Of a stretch of DNA of 64,000 nucleotides, positions 50,722 to 58,659 are shown piece by piece. The DNA comes from CAZMGT01 sp964565895 (lineage in GTDB: Bacteria > Armatimonadota > Zipacnadia > UBA1398 > CAZMGT01). The stretch covers positions 1 through 64,000 of the forward strand of contig CAZMGT010000004.1 of assembly GCA_964565895.1 (NCBI GenBank), in the 5' to 3' direction. Position 1 is the stretch's first letter, and every line of letters starts with the position of its first letter. The notes under the pieces are model-generated. The model was not told the DNA's origin, ran no database searches, and saw only the letters and a program-made list of their open reading frames with translations. Made by a program: the position numbers and the translations under genes.

Positions 50722-51032
50722 AATTACCTCCTGCACAGAAAATGGCAGCAACCGCAGAGGTCACTGCCGCGGATTAGGACGAACCTACAAAAGTCGCCCC
50801 AGCGGCGATGTCGAAAATGATTATGCGACGGTGATCATCGTTTGTCAAATCCCGCCCAAACGGCGGCGATGACCCGCCGTCGGCTGGCGCCTGCGGGCTT
50901 GATGAACCCTCGCTTGCCGCTAGCTGTAGGACAAACCAGGGCGGCAAACGTCGCGGGCCAAGCGCAAGAAGCGGTGCGGAGGGCAAGGCCGGGCGAGGGC
51001 GCCGCTTGTGCGGAGCGGGGAGGCCGAAGGTA
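50722..51032. other. Intergenic region with divergent control signals
   Basis: This 311-base region between the NYN gene and the prenyltransferase gene contains the NYN promoter and a long leader of about 90 bases. No second gene is convincing. Short open frames here have no ribosome site or recognisable product. Confidence 0.5.
50820..50848 (-). promoter_or_regulatory. Sigma70-type promoter of the NYN gene
   Basis: On the minus strand a perfect TTGACA (50848-50843) and CATAAT (50825-50820) are spaced by 17 bases. Transcription would start near 50813, leaving a leader of about 90 bases before ATG 50721. Confidence 0.8.
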
Positions 51033-51917
51033 ATGTGGCTGCACTTGCTACGGGCGTTGCGCCCGCGGCAGTGGATTAAGAATCTGCTCGTATTTGTCGG
51101 GGTAATTTTCGCCAAGAAGCTAGGCGAGGTGCCTCTCGTCCTGCTTGCCGTTGAGGCGTTTTTTGCCTTTTGCGCCCTGGCCAGCGCGGCGTATCTGCTC
51201 AATGACCTAATCGACCTAGAGCGCGACCGCATGCACCCGCGCAAGCGGCAGCGCCCGCTCGCTGCGGGGGATCTTTCCCCGCGTGTGGCGCTGTGGGCCT
51301 CGCTTGTGCTAACCCTCGTCGCCTACGGCTTGGCGGCGCACGTCGGTGTGCCGTTCGTCCTCGTCTTGCTGATTTATCACATCCTTACCCTAAGCTACAC
51401 CTATTGGATGAAGAACGTCGTTATCTTAGACATTCTCGCCGTGGCCACAATGTTCGTCATCCGCGCCGTTGCCGGGGCAGTGGCTGTGGCCGTAGAGATC
51501 TCGCCCTGGCTTGTCGTGTGCACCACGTTTCTGGCGCTGTTTTTGACGATAAACAAGCGGCGCAGCGAGCTGGTTACCCTAGAACGCGCGGCCATGGAAC
51601 ACCGCGAGACGCTTGCCGAATACTCCCCGCAACTGCTCGACCATATGAGCACGGCGGTGACCGCGGCGACGATCATCAGCTACGCGCTGTATACCCTAGA
51701 CCCGGGGACGGTCGCCCGCGTGGGCGGGCGCGGGCTGGAGCTGACTATTCCGTTCGTGCTCTTCGGCATTTTCCGCTACATGTATCTCACCTATCAGGCA
51801 AACGAGGGAGGAGCGCCGGAGCACGTGCTGCTCACCGACCGGCCGCTGCTTCTCTCCGTGCTCCTCTGGGCGCTGGTGGTCATCGCGGTGCTCTACCACG
51901 CGCAACTTGTGGAGTGA
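51033..51917 (+). CDS. UbiA-family prenyltransferase (decaprenyl-phosphate phosphoribosyltransferase-like)
   Basis: ATG 51033 with GAAGG upstream gives 294 residues. The product is polytopic and has the UbiA motifs LNDLIDLERDRMHPRKRQRPLAAG (NDxxDxxxD) and, as the second acidic motif region, the HRETLAEYSPQLLDHM stretch. The opening LRALRPRQWIKNLLVFVGVIFA and the KNVVILDILAVATMFVIRAVAG segment resemble decaprenyl-phosphate phosphoribosyltransferase, which puts phosphoribose onto polyprenyl phosphate for arabinose-type cell-wall precursors. Whether this enzyme uses phosphoribose is inferred. The next gene encodes a putative lipid flippase 18 bases later. Confidence 0.88.
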   Translation: MWLHLLRALRPRQWIKNLLVFVGVIFAKKLGEVPLVLLAVEAFFAFCALASAAYLLNDLIDLERDRMHPRKRQRPLAAGDLSPRVALWASLVLTLVAYGLAAHVGVPFVLVLLIYHILTLSYTYWMKNVVILDILAVATMFVIRAVAGAVAVAVEISPWLVVCTTFLALFLTINKRRSELVTLERAAMEHRETLAEYSPQLLDHMSTAVTAATIISYALYTLDPGTVARVGGRGLELTIPFVLFGIFRYMYLTYQANEGGAPEHVLLTDRPLLLSVLLWALVVIAVLYHAQLVE

Positions 51918-51935
51918 TCGGCGATCCTCGGCGAT

Positions 51936-52883
51936 GTGCGGCGACGCGTCCTGTGGGGATTGGGCCTGGGCGCGCTAGTGTTTGTGGGGCTTGCCGTCTA
52001 CGGCAAGGCGCCGGCCATTGCCCAGGCCATTTCCGCGTTTAACATCTTGCTGCTTCCCTTGGCCCTGGGGCTGTCCTGCGGCAACTATGCGCTGAGGTTC
52101 GCCAAGTGGCAGTACTACCTCGGCGCACTAAACATTTCCGTGCCCCGGGGCCAGAGCCTGCGCGTGTTCCTCAGCGGGCTGACCCTGTCCATCACCCCGG
52201 GCAAGGTGGGCGAGCTGCTTAAGTCTTTTTTGCTGCGCGAGCTGCGCGCGGTGCCCCTCGCGCATTCGGCGCCGATCGTGTTCGCCGAGCGGTTGACGGA
52301 CCTTATCGCGATCGTCGTCCTATGCGCGGGCGGGGCAGTGGCTTTTGGCTTTGGCTGGCGCGCGTTGGCCGTCGCCGGCGGGCTGTGCGCGGGGCTTATT
52401 GCGGGGGCAAGCAGCCGCCGCGCGGCGGAGATCGTCGCCCGCCAAGTGGGCCGCTGGCCGCGGCTGGAGGGCCTTGAGCAAGCGGCGATCGACGCCTCGG
52501 AAAGCGCGATTTGCCTCCTCCGCCCCAAGCGCTTGGCCCTGGCCACGGCGCTTTCGGTTGCGGCGTGGTTTTGCGAGTGCGCGGAGCTTTATGTCGTCCT
52601 CCGTGGGCTGGGGGAAGGGGTGGAGTTTCTCCAGGCGGTGTTTACCTATGCCTTGGCCACGCTGGTGGGCGCGCTAACGCTTCTTCCCGGCGGGTTGGTA
52701 ACGACCGAGGGCTCGATGGCCGGGCTGCTGCAGCAGTTTGGCGCAGGGCGGGCGGGGGCTGCCGCGGCGACGTTAATCGTGCGCGCGTGCACGCTGTGGT
52801 TTGCCGTGGCCATCGGCGTTGTCGTGCTCGGCTACGTTGCGCGCGAGCTAGGGCGAGAGCAACAAGGGCAGCCCTCCGCCTAA
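51936..52883 (+). CDS. LPG-synthase-TM/DUF family flippase-like membrane protein
   Basis: The GTG-started 315-residue protein has about eight membrane helices and follows the lysylphosphatidylglycerol synthase TM / AglD-like family: ALRFAKWQYYLGALNISVPRGQSLRVFLSGLTLSITPGKVGELLKS near residues 55-100, FAERLTDLIAIVVL near 125, and the C-terminal GALTLLPGGLVTTEGSMAGLL. Members include the flippase half of MprF and proteins of lipid-linked sugar pathways. It could flip or modify the product of the prenyltransferase encoded directly before. The reaction is not provable from sequence. Its stop overlaps the convergent GH10 remnant. Confidence 0.87.
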   Translation: MRRRVLWGLGLGALVFVGLAVYGKAPAIAQAISAFNILLLPLALGLSCGNYALRFAKWQYYLGALNISVPRGQSLRVFLSGLTLSITPGKVGELLKSFLLRELRAVPLAHSAPIVFAERLTDLIAIVVLCAGGAVAFGFGWRALAVAGGLCAGLIAGASSRRAAEIVARQVGRWPRLEGLEQAAIDASESAICLLRPKRLALATALSVAAWFCECAELYVVLRGLGEGVEFLQAVFTYALATLVGALTLLPGGLVTTEGSMAGLLQQFGAGRAGAAAATLIVRACTLWFAVAIGVVVLGYVARELGREQQGQPSA

Positions 52884-53227
52884 CGTACCGAAAACGCCCA
52901 GCGGTTTTGCCCGCCGCGGCGGAGGTGGATGCGGAAGGTACGGCTTGTTCCGCCGGCCAGGCGCAGGGTCGCTTCGTCCCACACGTCCTGGGGCCTGGGG
53001 CCGACGATGGGCTTGCCCGACGACTGCGGGATGAACTCCGTGATGTATATCGGATAGCCCAGCGCGGCGAGCTCGTCGTAGCACCGCCACAGTTGCTCGG
53101 GCGAGTACCAAAGGCGGCCCTTGTGTGGCTCGTGCGCCTGAATGCCCAGGGCGGAAATGGGCGCGCTCCGACGCTTTAGCTCACGCACAAGAGCAACAAA
53201 ACGCTCGCGGCGCGCGCGAGGATGCCG
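52880..53227 (-). pseudogene. Truncated C-terminal fragment of a GH10 endo-xylanase gene
   Basis: The translated fragment includes RERFVALVRELKRRSAPISA, then LGIQAHEP, LWYSPEQLWRCYDELAALGY and PIYITEF, which match the end of a GH10 barrel: the Q-x-H strand and the ITEF strand carrying the catalytic nucleophile Glu. A full GH10 domain has about 300 residues, but here the frame is closed by a stop at 53228-53230 and no acid/base half lies upstream. No start codon has a good ribosome site. It looks like the remainder of a larger secreted glycosidase gene after deletion or decay. A short expressed fragment cannot be excluded. Confidence 0.65.
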
Positions 53228-53372
53228 CTATCTGCGGCATGCGCCGGGCGAGGGCCCGTGCTGAAAACGAGGGCAGCGAGGGCAAGCAAAAACAAAACTC
53301 GCCGAGGCCAACGCAAGCCCCAGCGAGTAAAAGCCAGCGGGAACAAGGCCATGTTAGCGGGGCAGAGGGGAG

Positions 53373-53750
53373 CTACTCTCCCTCTTCCTCTTCGCCGCCT
53401 CCGCCGCCCTCTTTCTTTTTCTTCGCCTCGCGATAGGGCCAGCCGAAGCCGACGATATAGTTAACGTTGCGCTTGGTGTAATAGCGCACGGTAACGAAGG
53501 CATTTTTGCGCAGCTTAGAGGCGACCTCTTTAAGCTTCTTCGCGCCCACCACGCGCTCGTCGATGATATACAGCGTTACGTCGGTTGCATCGACGGCGGT
53601 CTTGAGCCCGATCTGCCGGCCGTCTTTGGAGACGTACTCCACATAGCCGTCAAAGCGCATAATTCTGTGCGATTCGCCAGCGAGCGCAGCGGACAAAGCG
53701 CAAGCAAAGGCGACCAGAGCGATCCAACCGGCCAACTTCCACGAGCGCAT
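53373..53750 (-). CDS. Small secreted protein with Lys/Gly/Glu tail
   Basis: The 125-residue protein starts with a signal peptide (WKLAGWIALVAFACALSAALAGE). The mature part is beta-rich (RFDGYVEYVSKDGRQIGLKT, DVTLYIIDERV) and contains LKEVASKLRKNAFVTVRYYTKRNVNYIVGF, close in pattern to the end of the secreted protein at 26719-27099. A low-complexity tail of Lys, Gly and Glu follows. The shape suggests a small OB-like barrel exported from the cytoplasm. I recognise no named family. AGGGGTGAG precedes the ATG. Confidence 0.7.
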   Translation of the reverse strand: MRSWKLAGWIALVAFACALSAALAGESHRIMRFDGYVEYVSKDGRQIGLKTAVDATDVTLYIIDERVVGAKKLKEVASKLRKNAFVTVRYYTKRNVNYIVGFGWPYREAKKKKEGGGGGEEEEGE

Positions 53751-53891
53751 GAACGCTCACCCCTTGCCCCAGGGCGAAACTGAGTTGCTGCTGCATGTAT
53801 AACGATACCACAGGGGAGAAAGTCTCAGCAACAAAACTTTGCCCGACCCGCCCTTGCTTTGCGCGGCAAGCAACAAGCGCTCGCATAGCGC

Positions 53892-55109
53892 TCACTGGAC
53901 GAGCCGCGGATACATTTGCTCATCGAAGACCACCCAAGCGCTTCCGTGGGCGAGGCTTAGGCGAACGGCCTCGTTTACCGCGGTGCCGATGAGCGCCTGG
54001 TTGGGCAGGGCGCGCGTTTTTTCGAACTGGGCGAGCATTTGCTTACGGATGTTAAGCGCCTCGTCGGCGCTTTTGCCCTCGGTGGCTTGGAGGATGCGGC
54101 GCACGTCGTCTAATCCCTGAACGATGCTGTCGTAGCCATAGCCGACATATTGCACCTCGTCCGGGTTGTCCCAGTCGAGGTATTCCTTGAAGAAATTGGG
54201 GTTGTAGTGCTCAAAGCCGCGGGCCTGGGTAACGAAGTGCAGGTGGCGATCTTTGTGGTCGGCCCAATATTCGCCCTCCGTGCCCAAAAGCTGCAGGCCC
54301 TGGTTTGTCAGGGCGCTGTTGTGCTCGGAGTTCACCCAGCTCGTTTGCACCCACAGCGCCGAGCCGTCCTCCCACTCGATTACCGCTTGAATGGCGTCGT
54401 AGGCGTCCTTGCCATGCTGGGGGAGGAACTTTTTCTGCCCCAGGGCAAGCACGCGCCGCGGCACCAGCCCGGTGATGAAGTAATACGCGTCGACATAGTG
54501 CACGCCGATATACTCAAACGGCGAGCTCTCCTCGCACCAACGGGCGAACACCTCAAGCGGCATCTCGCGCCGCTCTTCGATCCACGCATGGCCGTGGAGC
54601 ATCTCCCCCAGCTCGCCCTTGCGGTAGCGATATTGCGCGGCGCGAATGGCGCGGTCGTGACGCTTGTGGTAGTCGGTGAGCACGTAGCGGCCGAGCTGGC
54701 GCGCGGCGGCGAGAATTTTGTGCGCCTCGGCGACCTTTAGGCAAAGCGGCTTTTCCACGATAACGTCGTAGCCGGCATCCATTGCGTCGAGGATCATTTG
54801 CGTGTGCAAATGGTCGGGCGTGGCGACGATGACCACCCCGTGGGGGCCGAGGTCTTGAAGGGCGCGACGATAGCTTTGCTCGTCGGTGGCCTCCGGGCCC
54901 TCGGTTTGCGGGTCGGGATAGCCGAGGAACTGATTGCGGGGAAACTTTTCGCGCAGCTCAGCGACGCGCGCCGCCCGGCGCGTGGCCAGGCGCACCTCGC
55001 CCACCTTGCCCAGCTTTTGCTCCTGAAAAACGGTGGGAAAGATGACCTCCTCGGTAATCATTCCCCCGCCGATGACCAAAACGTTTAGCTTGCCCTCCCA
55101 GCTTGCCAC
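53892..55109 (-). CDS. Gfo/Idh/MocA family oxidoreductase
   Basis: The dehydrogenase begins near VLVIGGGMITEEVIFPTVFQ. The start is uncertain: GTG 55109 gives 405 residues and no clear ribosome site, while TTG 55079 has GGGAGGG 12-13 bases upstream. The N-terminal Rossmann loop GGGMITE is followed by GVVIVATPDHLHTQMILDAM and VIVEKPLCLK near residue 125 (the EKP motif). The C-terminal domain has CEESSPFEYIGVHYVDAYYFITG with the active-site region and a long final part with WVQTSWVNSEHNSALTNQG. It is an NAD(P)-dependent sugar or polyol oxidoreductase of unknown substrate, the third such enzyme in the window. Confidence 0.9.
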   Translation of the reverse strand: MASWEGKLNVLVIGGGMITEEVIFPTVFQEQKLGKVGEVRLATRRAARVAELREKFPRNQFLGYPDPQTEGPEATDEQSYRRALQDLGPHGVVIVATPDHLHTQMILDAMDAGYDVIVEKPLCLKVAEAHKILAAARQLGRYVLTDYHKRHDRAIRAAQYRYRKGELGEMLHGHAWIEERREMPLEVFARWCEESSPFEYIGVHYVDAYYFITGLVPRRVLALGQKKFLPQHGKDAYDAIQAVIEWEDGSALWVQTSWVNSEHNSALTNQGLQLLGTEGEYWADHKDRHLHFVTQARGFEHYNPNFFKEYLDWDNPDEVQYVGYGYDSIVQGLDDVRRILQATEGKSADEALNIRKQMLAQFEKTRALPNQALIGTAVNEAVRLSLAHGSAWVVFDEQMYPRLVQ

Positions 55110-55242
55110 AGCGCACCACGCCCTTGCGCAGCAGTTTTGCCCAAGACCACGCCCGGCGAAGCTTCGGCGGAGCAGCGGCGGGGTCCTTTTACATTTGCCG
55201 CGGTGGTTTGTGGGGGTTACCATAGTGCACGGGAGGAGATCG

Positions 55243-55950
55243 TTGAGCGAGCGGGAGAGAAAGCAGCCGGCCGGCTTGTGGCGGCTGTTTGCCTTGGCGT
55301 TTGTCACCGGCCTTTCCGGAGCAATGATGCCCGGGCCCGTGCTCGTCGCCGTAATCGGGCAGACGACGGCACAGGGGTTTCGGGCGGTGCTCGGGCTAAT
55401 TACGGGCCACGCGCTGCTTGAGCTGGCGATCGTCGCGCTGTTGATGGCCGGGCTGCGGGCGACGCTTAGGCGGCCGGCGGTGCGCGGGGCGATTGGGCTT
55501 GTCGGCGGGGCGGTGCTTGTCTGGATGGGCGGGGACATGGTGGCCAGCGCGGGTGAGGTTTCCCTTAGCCTAAACGCGCAGGGCTCAGCGGCAGCAAGTT
55601 GGCCGCTGTTGCTGCTTTGGGGTGCGGGCCTTTCTGCAGCAAACCCTTATTTCAGCGGCTGGTGGGCGACAGTGGGCGCGGGGCAGCTGGCGCATATGGC
55701 CCCGCAAACGCGCGCGGAATATGGCGCGTTTTACCTGGGCCACGAGGCCGCTGACTATGGTTGGTATTCCGCAGTCGGGCTGGCGATCGTTTCCGGCAGA
55801 GGGTGGCTGCTTGAGAATACGGGGATATATCGCGCGCTGCTTTGCCTATGCGGAGCGGCGATCGTTGGGCTTGGGCTGTGGTTTGTATATTGCGGAGCTG
55901 CGCTGGTCTTGCGGAGGAAGGCGGGAGAGGGACGAGACCAGACGGTGTGA
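55243..55950 (+). CDS. LysE-family amino acid exporter-like membrane protein
   Basis: TTG 55243 is the likely start, with GGAGG six bases upstream; GTG 55225 is an alternative. The 235-residue protein has six predicted membrane helices and the LysE/RhtB opening pattern LAFVTGLSGAMMPGPVLVAVIGQTTAQGFRAVLGLITGHALLELAIV, plus AANPYFSGWWATVGAGQL in the second half. Family members export amino acids or other small molecules in exchange for protons. The substrate cannot be predicted. It is divergent from the oxidoreductase gene and 155 bases before the glutamate synthase-type genes. Confidence 0.88.
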   Translation: MSERERKQPAGLWRLFALAFVTGLSGAMMPGPVLVAVIGQTTAQGFRAVLGLITGHALLELAIVALLMAGLRATLRRPAVRGAIGLVGGAVLVWMGGDMVASAGEVSLSLNAQGSAAASWPLLLLWGAGLSAANPYFSGWWATVGAGQLAHMAPQTRAEYGAFYLGHEAADYGWYSAVGLAIVSGRGWLLENTGIYRALLCLCGAAIVGLGLWFVYCGAALVLRRKAGEGRDQTV

Positions 55951-56105
55951 ATAACTATTCAGGTTGACACTACATAGTCGCCATTTCTACAATCCCTGAT
56001 TGCCCTCTCCCCTTTGCCTTTGCCGCTGCGCGGAGGCCAGGGCTGAGGGCGCGAAGACGGAGAAGTCGAATGCGGCGGGAAAGCCGCGGCGAGAGAGTTG
56101 CGCAG

Positions 56106-57323
56106 ATGAAACCGAAGGATTTTGGCAAAAATCTCGGCGTGCGCCAAGAAAAAGAGTCCCAGGCTTGCGGACTAACCGGGTTTATCAACGAAGACGGGAC
56201 GGCGGTTAGCGGAGAGATCATTTGGCGCAGCATTTGCAACATGCGCGAGCGGGGCAACGGCCTGGGCGGGGGATTTGCGGGCTACGGTATTTACCCCGAC
56301 TATCGCGAGTGCTATGCGTTTCACCTAATGTACGACGGTGAGCGCTGCCGCGAGCAGGCCGAGGAGATGTTAAGCCAGCGGTTTGAGATCGAAAAAGACG
56401 AGCCCATCCCCGTAGACCGCATTCCCGAGCTGGTGGAGCACACGACGGAGCCTATTTTGCGCCGCTATTTCCTACGGCCGCGGGAGATCCCCCTCGACGG
56501 CTCGGAGGACGAGGAAAGCGCGCGCGACGCCGAGGCGGAGTATGTCATCAAAGCGGTAATGGACATTAACCTGCACGTTGACGGGGCCTATGTATTCTCC
56601 AGCGGCAAGAACATGGGCGCGTTTAAGGCGGTGGGCCACGCCGAGTACGTCGGGCTCTATTACAAGATCTACGAGTATAAGGGCTATATGTGGATCGCCC
56701 ACGACCGGTTTCCCACGAACACCCAGGCGTGGTGGGGCGGAGCGCACCCGTTTACCCTGCTCGACTGGGCCGTGGTGCACAACGGCGAGATTTCCTCGTA
56801 TGGAATAAACAAGCGCTATCTCGAGGAGCACGGCTATTATTGCACCCTGTTTACGGACACCGAGGTAATGGCCTATCTCATGGACCTGCTTGTGCGGCGG
56901 CACAAGCTGCCCGTGGAGGTCGCCTGCGATGTGATCGCCCCGCCGTTTTGGCGGAGGATCGACCGCATGCCCGCGGAGCGGCGGGAGCTGTATCGGGCGA
57001 TTAGGGCCATTTACGGCTCGGCCGAGGTTAACGGGCCGTTTGCGGTGATCATCGGCTCTACGGGGCGGCTGATTGGGTTTAACGATCGCATTAAGCTGCG
57101 GCCGATGGTTTGCGCGCGCAAGGGCGATACGCTCTATGTCGCCTCGGAGGAGGCGGCGATTAGGGAGATTTGCGACGCGCCAGACATTGTTTGGACGCAG
57201 CCCGCGGGGAGCCCGGCCATCGGGCAGTTGAAAAACGGCGCGGCGAAGGTTGCCGGCGAGCCGGAGTGGGCGGAGCGCCCCGCGGAGCAGCCTGCCCCCG
57301 CTGGCGGGAGTGCCGGTGGATGA
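56106..57323 (+). CDS. Class II glutamine amidotransferase subunit (glutamate synthase type)
   Basis: ATG 56106 is preferred over ATG 56070. The 405-residue product has an Ntn-type glutamine amidotransferase fold whose likely catalytic Cys is internal (ESQACGLTGFI, near residue 21), so about 20 residues would be removed, as in amidophosphoribosyltransferase. Further class II features are HDRFPTNTQAWWGGAHPF, LDWAVVHNGEIS with the oxyanion Asn-Gly and YCTLFTDTEVMAYLMDLL. It would release ammonia from glutamine for the split glutamate synthase. Its stop overlaps the start of the GXGXG subunit gene. The FMN/iron-sulphur synthase subunit is not encoded in the window. Confidence 0.85.
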   Translation: MKPKDFGKNLGVRQEKESQACGLTGFINEDGTAVSGEIIWRSICNMRERGNGLGGGFAGYGIYPDYRECYAFHLMYDGERCREQAEEMLSQRFEIEKDEPIPVDRIPELVEHTTEPILRRYFLRPREIPLDGSEDEESARDAEAEYVIKAVMDINLHVDGAYVFSSGKNMGAFKAVGHAEYVGLYYKIYEYKGYMWIAHDRFPTNTQAWWGGAHPFTLLDWAVVHNGEISSYGINKRYLEEHGYYCTLFTDTEVMAYLMDLLVRRHKLPVEVACDVIAPPFWRRIDRMPAERRELYRAIRAIYGSAEVNGPFAVIIGSTGRLIGFNDRIKLRPMVCARKGDTLYVASEEAAIREICDAPDIVWTQPAGSPAIGQLKNGAAKVAGEPEWAERPAEQPAPAGGSAGG

Positions 57324-58057
57324 TGCGCATCGACGCTTTCGGCCTGCACTATCGCGAGCTAAACCAGATCGTGCGCGACGCCGTGGCCCAGGGCGAGCGG
57401 GAATTTGAGCTCGTTAACGTCAACGGCCAGCGCTACATCGCCGACGGGATTACCGCGCCCATTAAAATGGACATCTACGGCGTCCCGGGAAACGACCTTG
57501 CCGCGTTTATGAGCGGCCCGCGGATTGTCGTTTGGAACAACGCCCAAGACGGCATCGGCAACACGATGGACGATGGCGAGGTCGTCGTCCACGGGCACGC
57601 GGGCGACGTTTTAGGCTATGGAATGCGCGGGGGGCGGCTGCTGATTAAGGGCCGGGTGGGCTATCGCGTGGGCATTCACATGAAGGAGTATATGGGCAAG
57701 AAACCGGTGCTCGTCGCGGGGGGCTGCGCGCGGGACTTTTTCGGCGAATACATGGCCGGCGGCGACCTTATTTTGCTCGGGCTTGAGCGGCGCGACGGCG
57801 AGCCGCTCGTGGGCGACTACTGCGCCACGGGAATACACGGGGGGCGCATTTTCCTCCGCGGGGAGTTCGACGAGTTTGCCGTAATGACGGCGACGGCGAA
57901 GATCTGCGAGGCCACGGCGGAGCAGATGGAGGAGATCCGCCCGCACTTGGAGGCATTTTGCAAGCATTTCGGGGCGAGCATGGAGGAGATCCTCGCCGAA
58001 CCGTTTTTCTGCATTGCCCCGAAGTCGCACCGGCCGTATGGGGCGAAGTATGCCTAA
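57320..58057 (+). CDS. Glutamate synthase GXGXG-domain subunit
   Basis: The 245-residue protein starts at ATG 57320, overlapping the amidotransferase stop. It has the right-handed beta helix of the GltB C-terminal domain with repeating G-x-x-G turns: NNAQDGIGNTMDDGEVVVHGHAGDVLGYGMRGGRLLIKG, then RVGYRVGIHMKEYMG and GGDLILLGLERRDGE. This domain is a structural support beside the FMN site in large glutamate synthases, and is a separate subunit in archaeal-type split enzymes. The gene is coupled to a DUF2284 gene, whose start overlaps its stop by 8 bases. Confidence 0.9.
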   Translation: MMRIDAFGLHYRELNQIVRDAVAQGEREFELVNVNGQRYIADGITAPIKMDIYGVPGNDLAAFMSGPRIVVWNNAQDGIGNTMDDGEVVVHGHAGDVLGYGMRGGRLLIKGRVGYRVGIHMKEYMGKKPVLVAGGCARDFFGEYMAGGDLILLGLERRDGEPLVGDYCATGIHGGRIFLRGEFDEFAVMTATAKICEATAEQMEEIRPHLEAFCKHFGASMEEILAEPFFCIAPKSHRPYGAKYA

Positions 58058-58592
58058 CGCGTTCGGGCGCGTGGAGGAAGCGGTGCTTAGCGAGGAGGAC
58101 CGAGAGCGGTTTTTGCGGCGCGCGCTTGAGGCGGGGGCCCACGAAGCGAAATATATTTCGCCCCGCGACGTGGTTACCGCGCACTGGGTGCGCTTGAAGT
58201 GCCAATATGGCTGCGGGGCCTATGGCGAGCGGCTGACCTGTCCCCCCTACTCCCCCACGCCGGAAACTACCCGGCGGATGCTCGACGAATACCACACCGC
58301 GCTGCTGCTGCACTTTAAGCCGGGCAGGGACGTGCGGCGGATTTGCGCGGAGCTTGAGCGCGAGATTTTCCTCGCCGGCTACTACAAGGCGTTCTCCTTC
58401 GCCTGTGGGCCGTGCAACTTGTGCGAGGAGTGCCCGGCGGAGGGCTGCCGCTATCCGCGCTATGGCCGGCCGGCGATGGAGGCCGCGGGGATCGACGTGT
58501 TCGCCACGGCCCGGCGCGCGGGGTTTCCCATCGAAGTGGTCGCCTCGCGCGAGTGCGACCAGGACTACTACGGCCTTGTGCTAATTGACTGA
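58050..58592 (+). CDS. DUF2284 cysteine-rich metal-binding protein
   Basis: The 180-residue protein begins at ATG 58050 within the end of the GXGXG gene. It has two cysteine-rich groups: CQYGCGAYGERLTCPPYSPTP near residue 50 and CGPCNLCEECPAEGCRYPRYG near 115, followed by RPAMEAAGIDVF, all typical of DUF2284. The cysteines probably hold an iron-sulphur cluster. The function of the family is not known. The tight coupling to two glutamate-synthase-type genes suggests an electron-transfer or accessory role for them, which is an inference from position only. Confidence 0.87.
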   Translation: MPNAFGRVEEAVLSEEDRERFLRRALEAGAHEAKYISPRDVVTAHWVRLKCQYGCGAYGERLTCPPYSPTPETTRRMLDEYHTALLLHFKPGRDVRRICAELEREIFLAGYYKAFSFACGPCNLCEECPAEGCRYPRYGRPAMEAAGIDVFATARRAGFPIEVVASRECDQDYYGLVLID

Positions 58593-58659
58593 GCACGCCC
58601 CGGGCCAGCCCCAAAGCACGCGCGGCGTTTGCCAGCGCTCCCCAGCGCAGGATAAGATC

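Noticed and set aside
55033..55242. Extra N-terminal 70 residues of the LysE-type protein
   Set aside because: They overlap the start of the divergent oxidoreductase, have no ribosome site and lack similarity, while TTG 55243 has a good site and begins the conserved fold.
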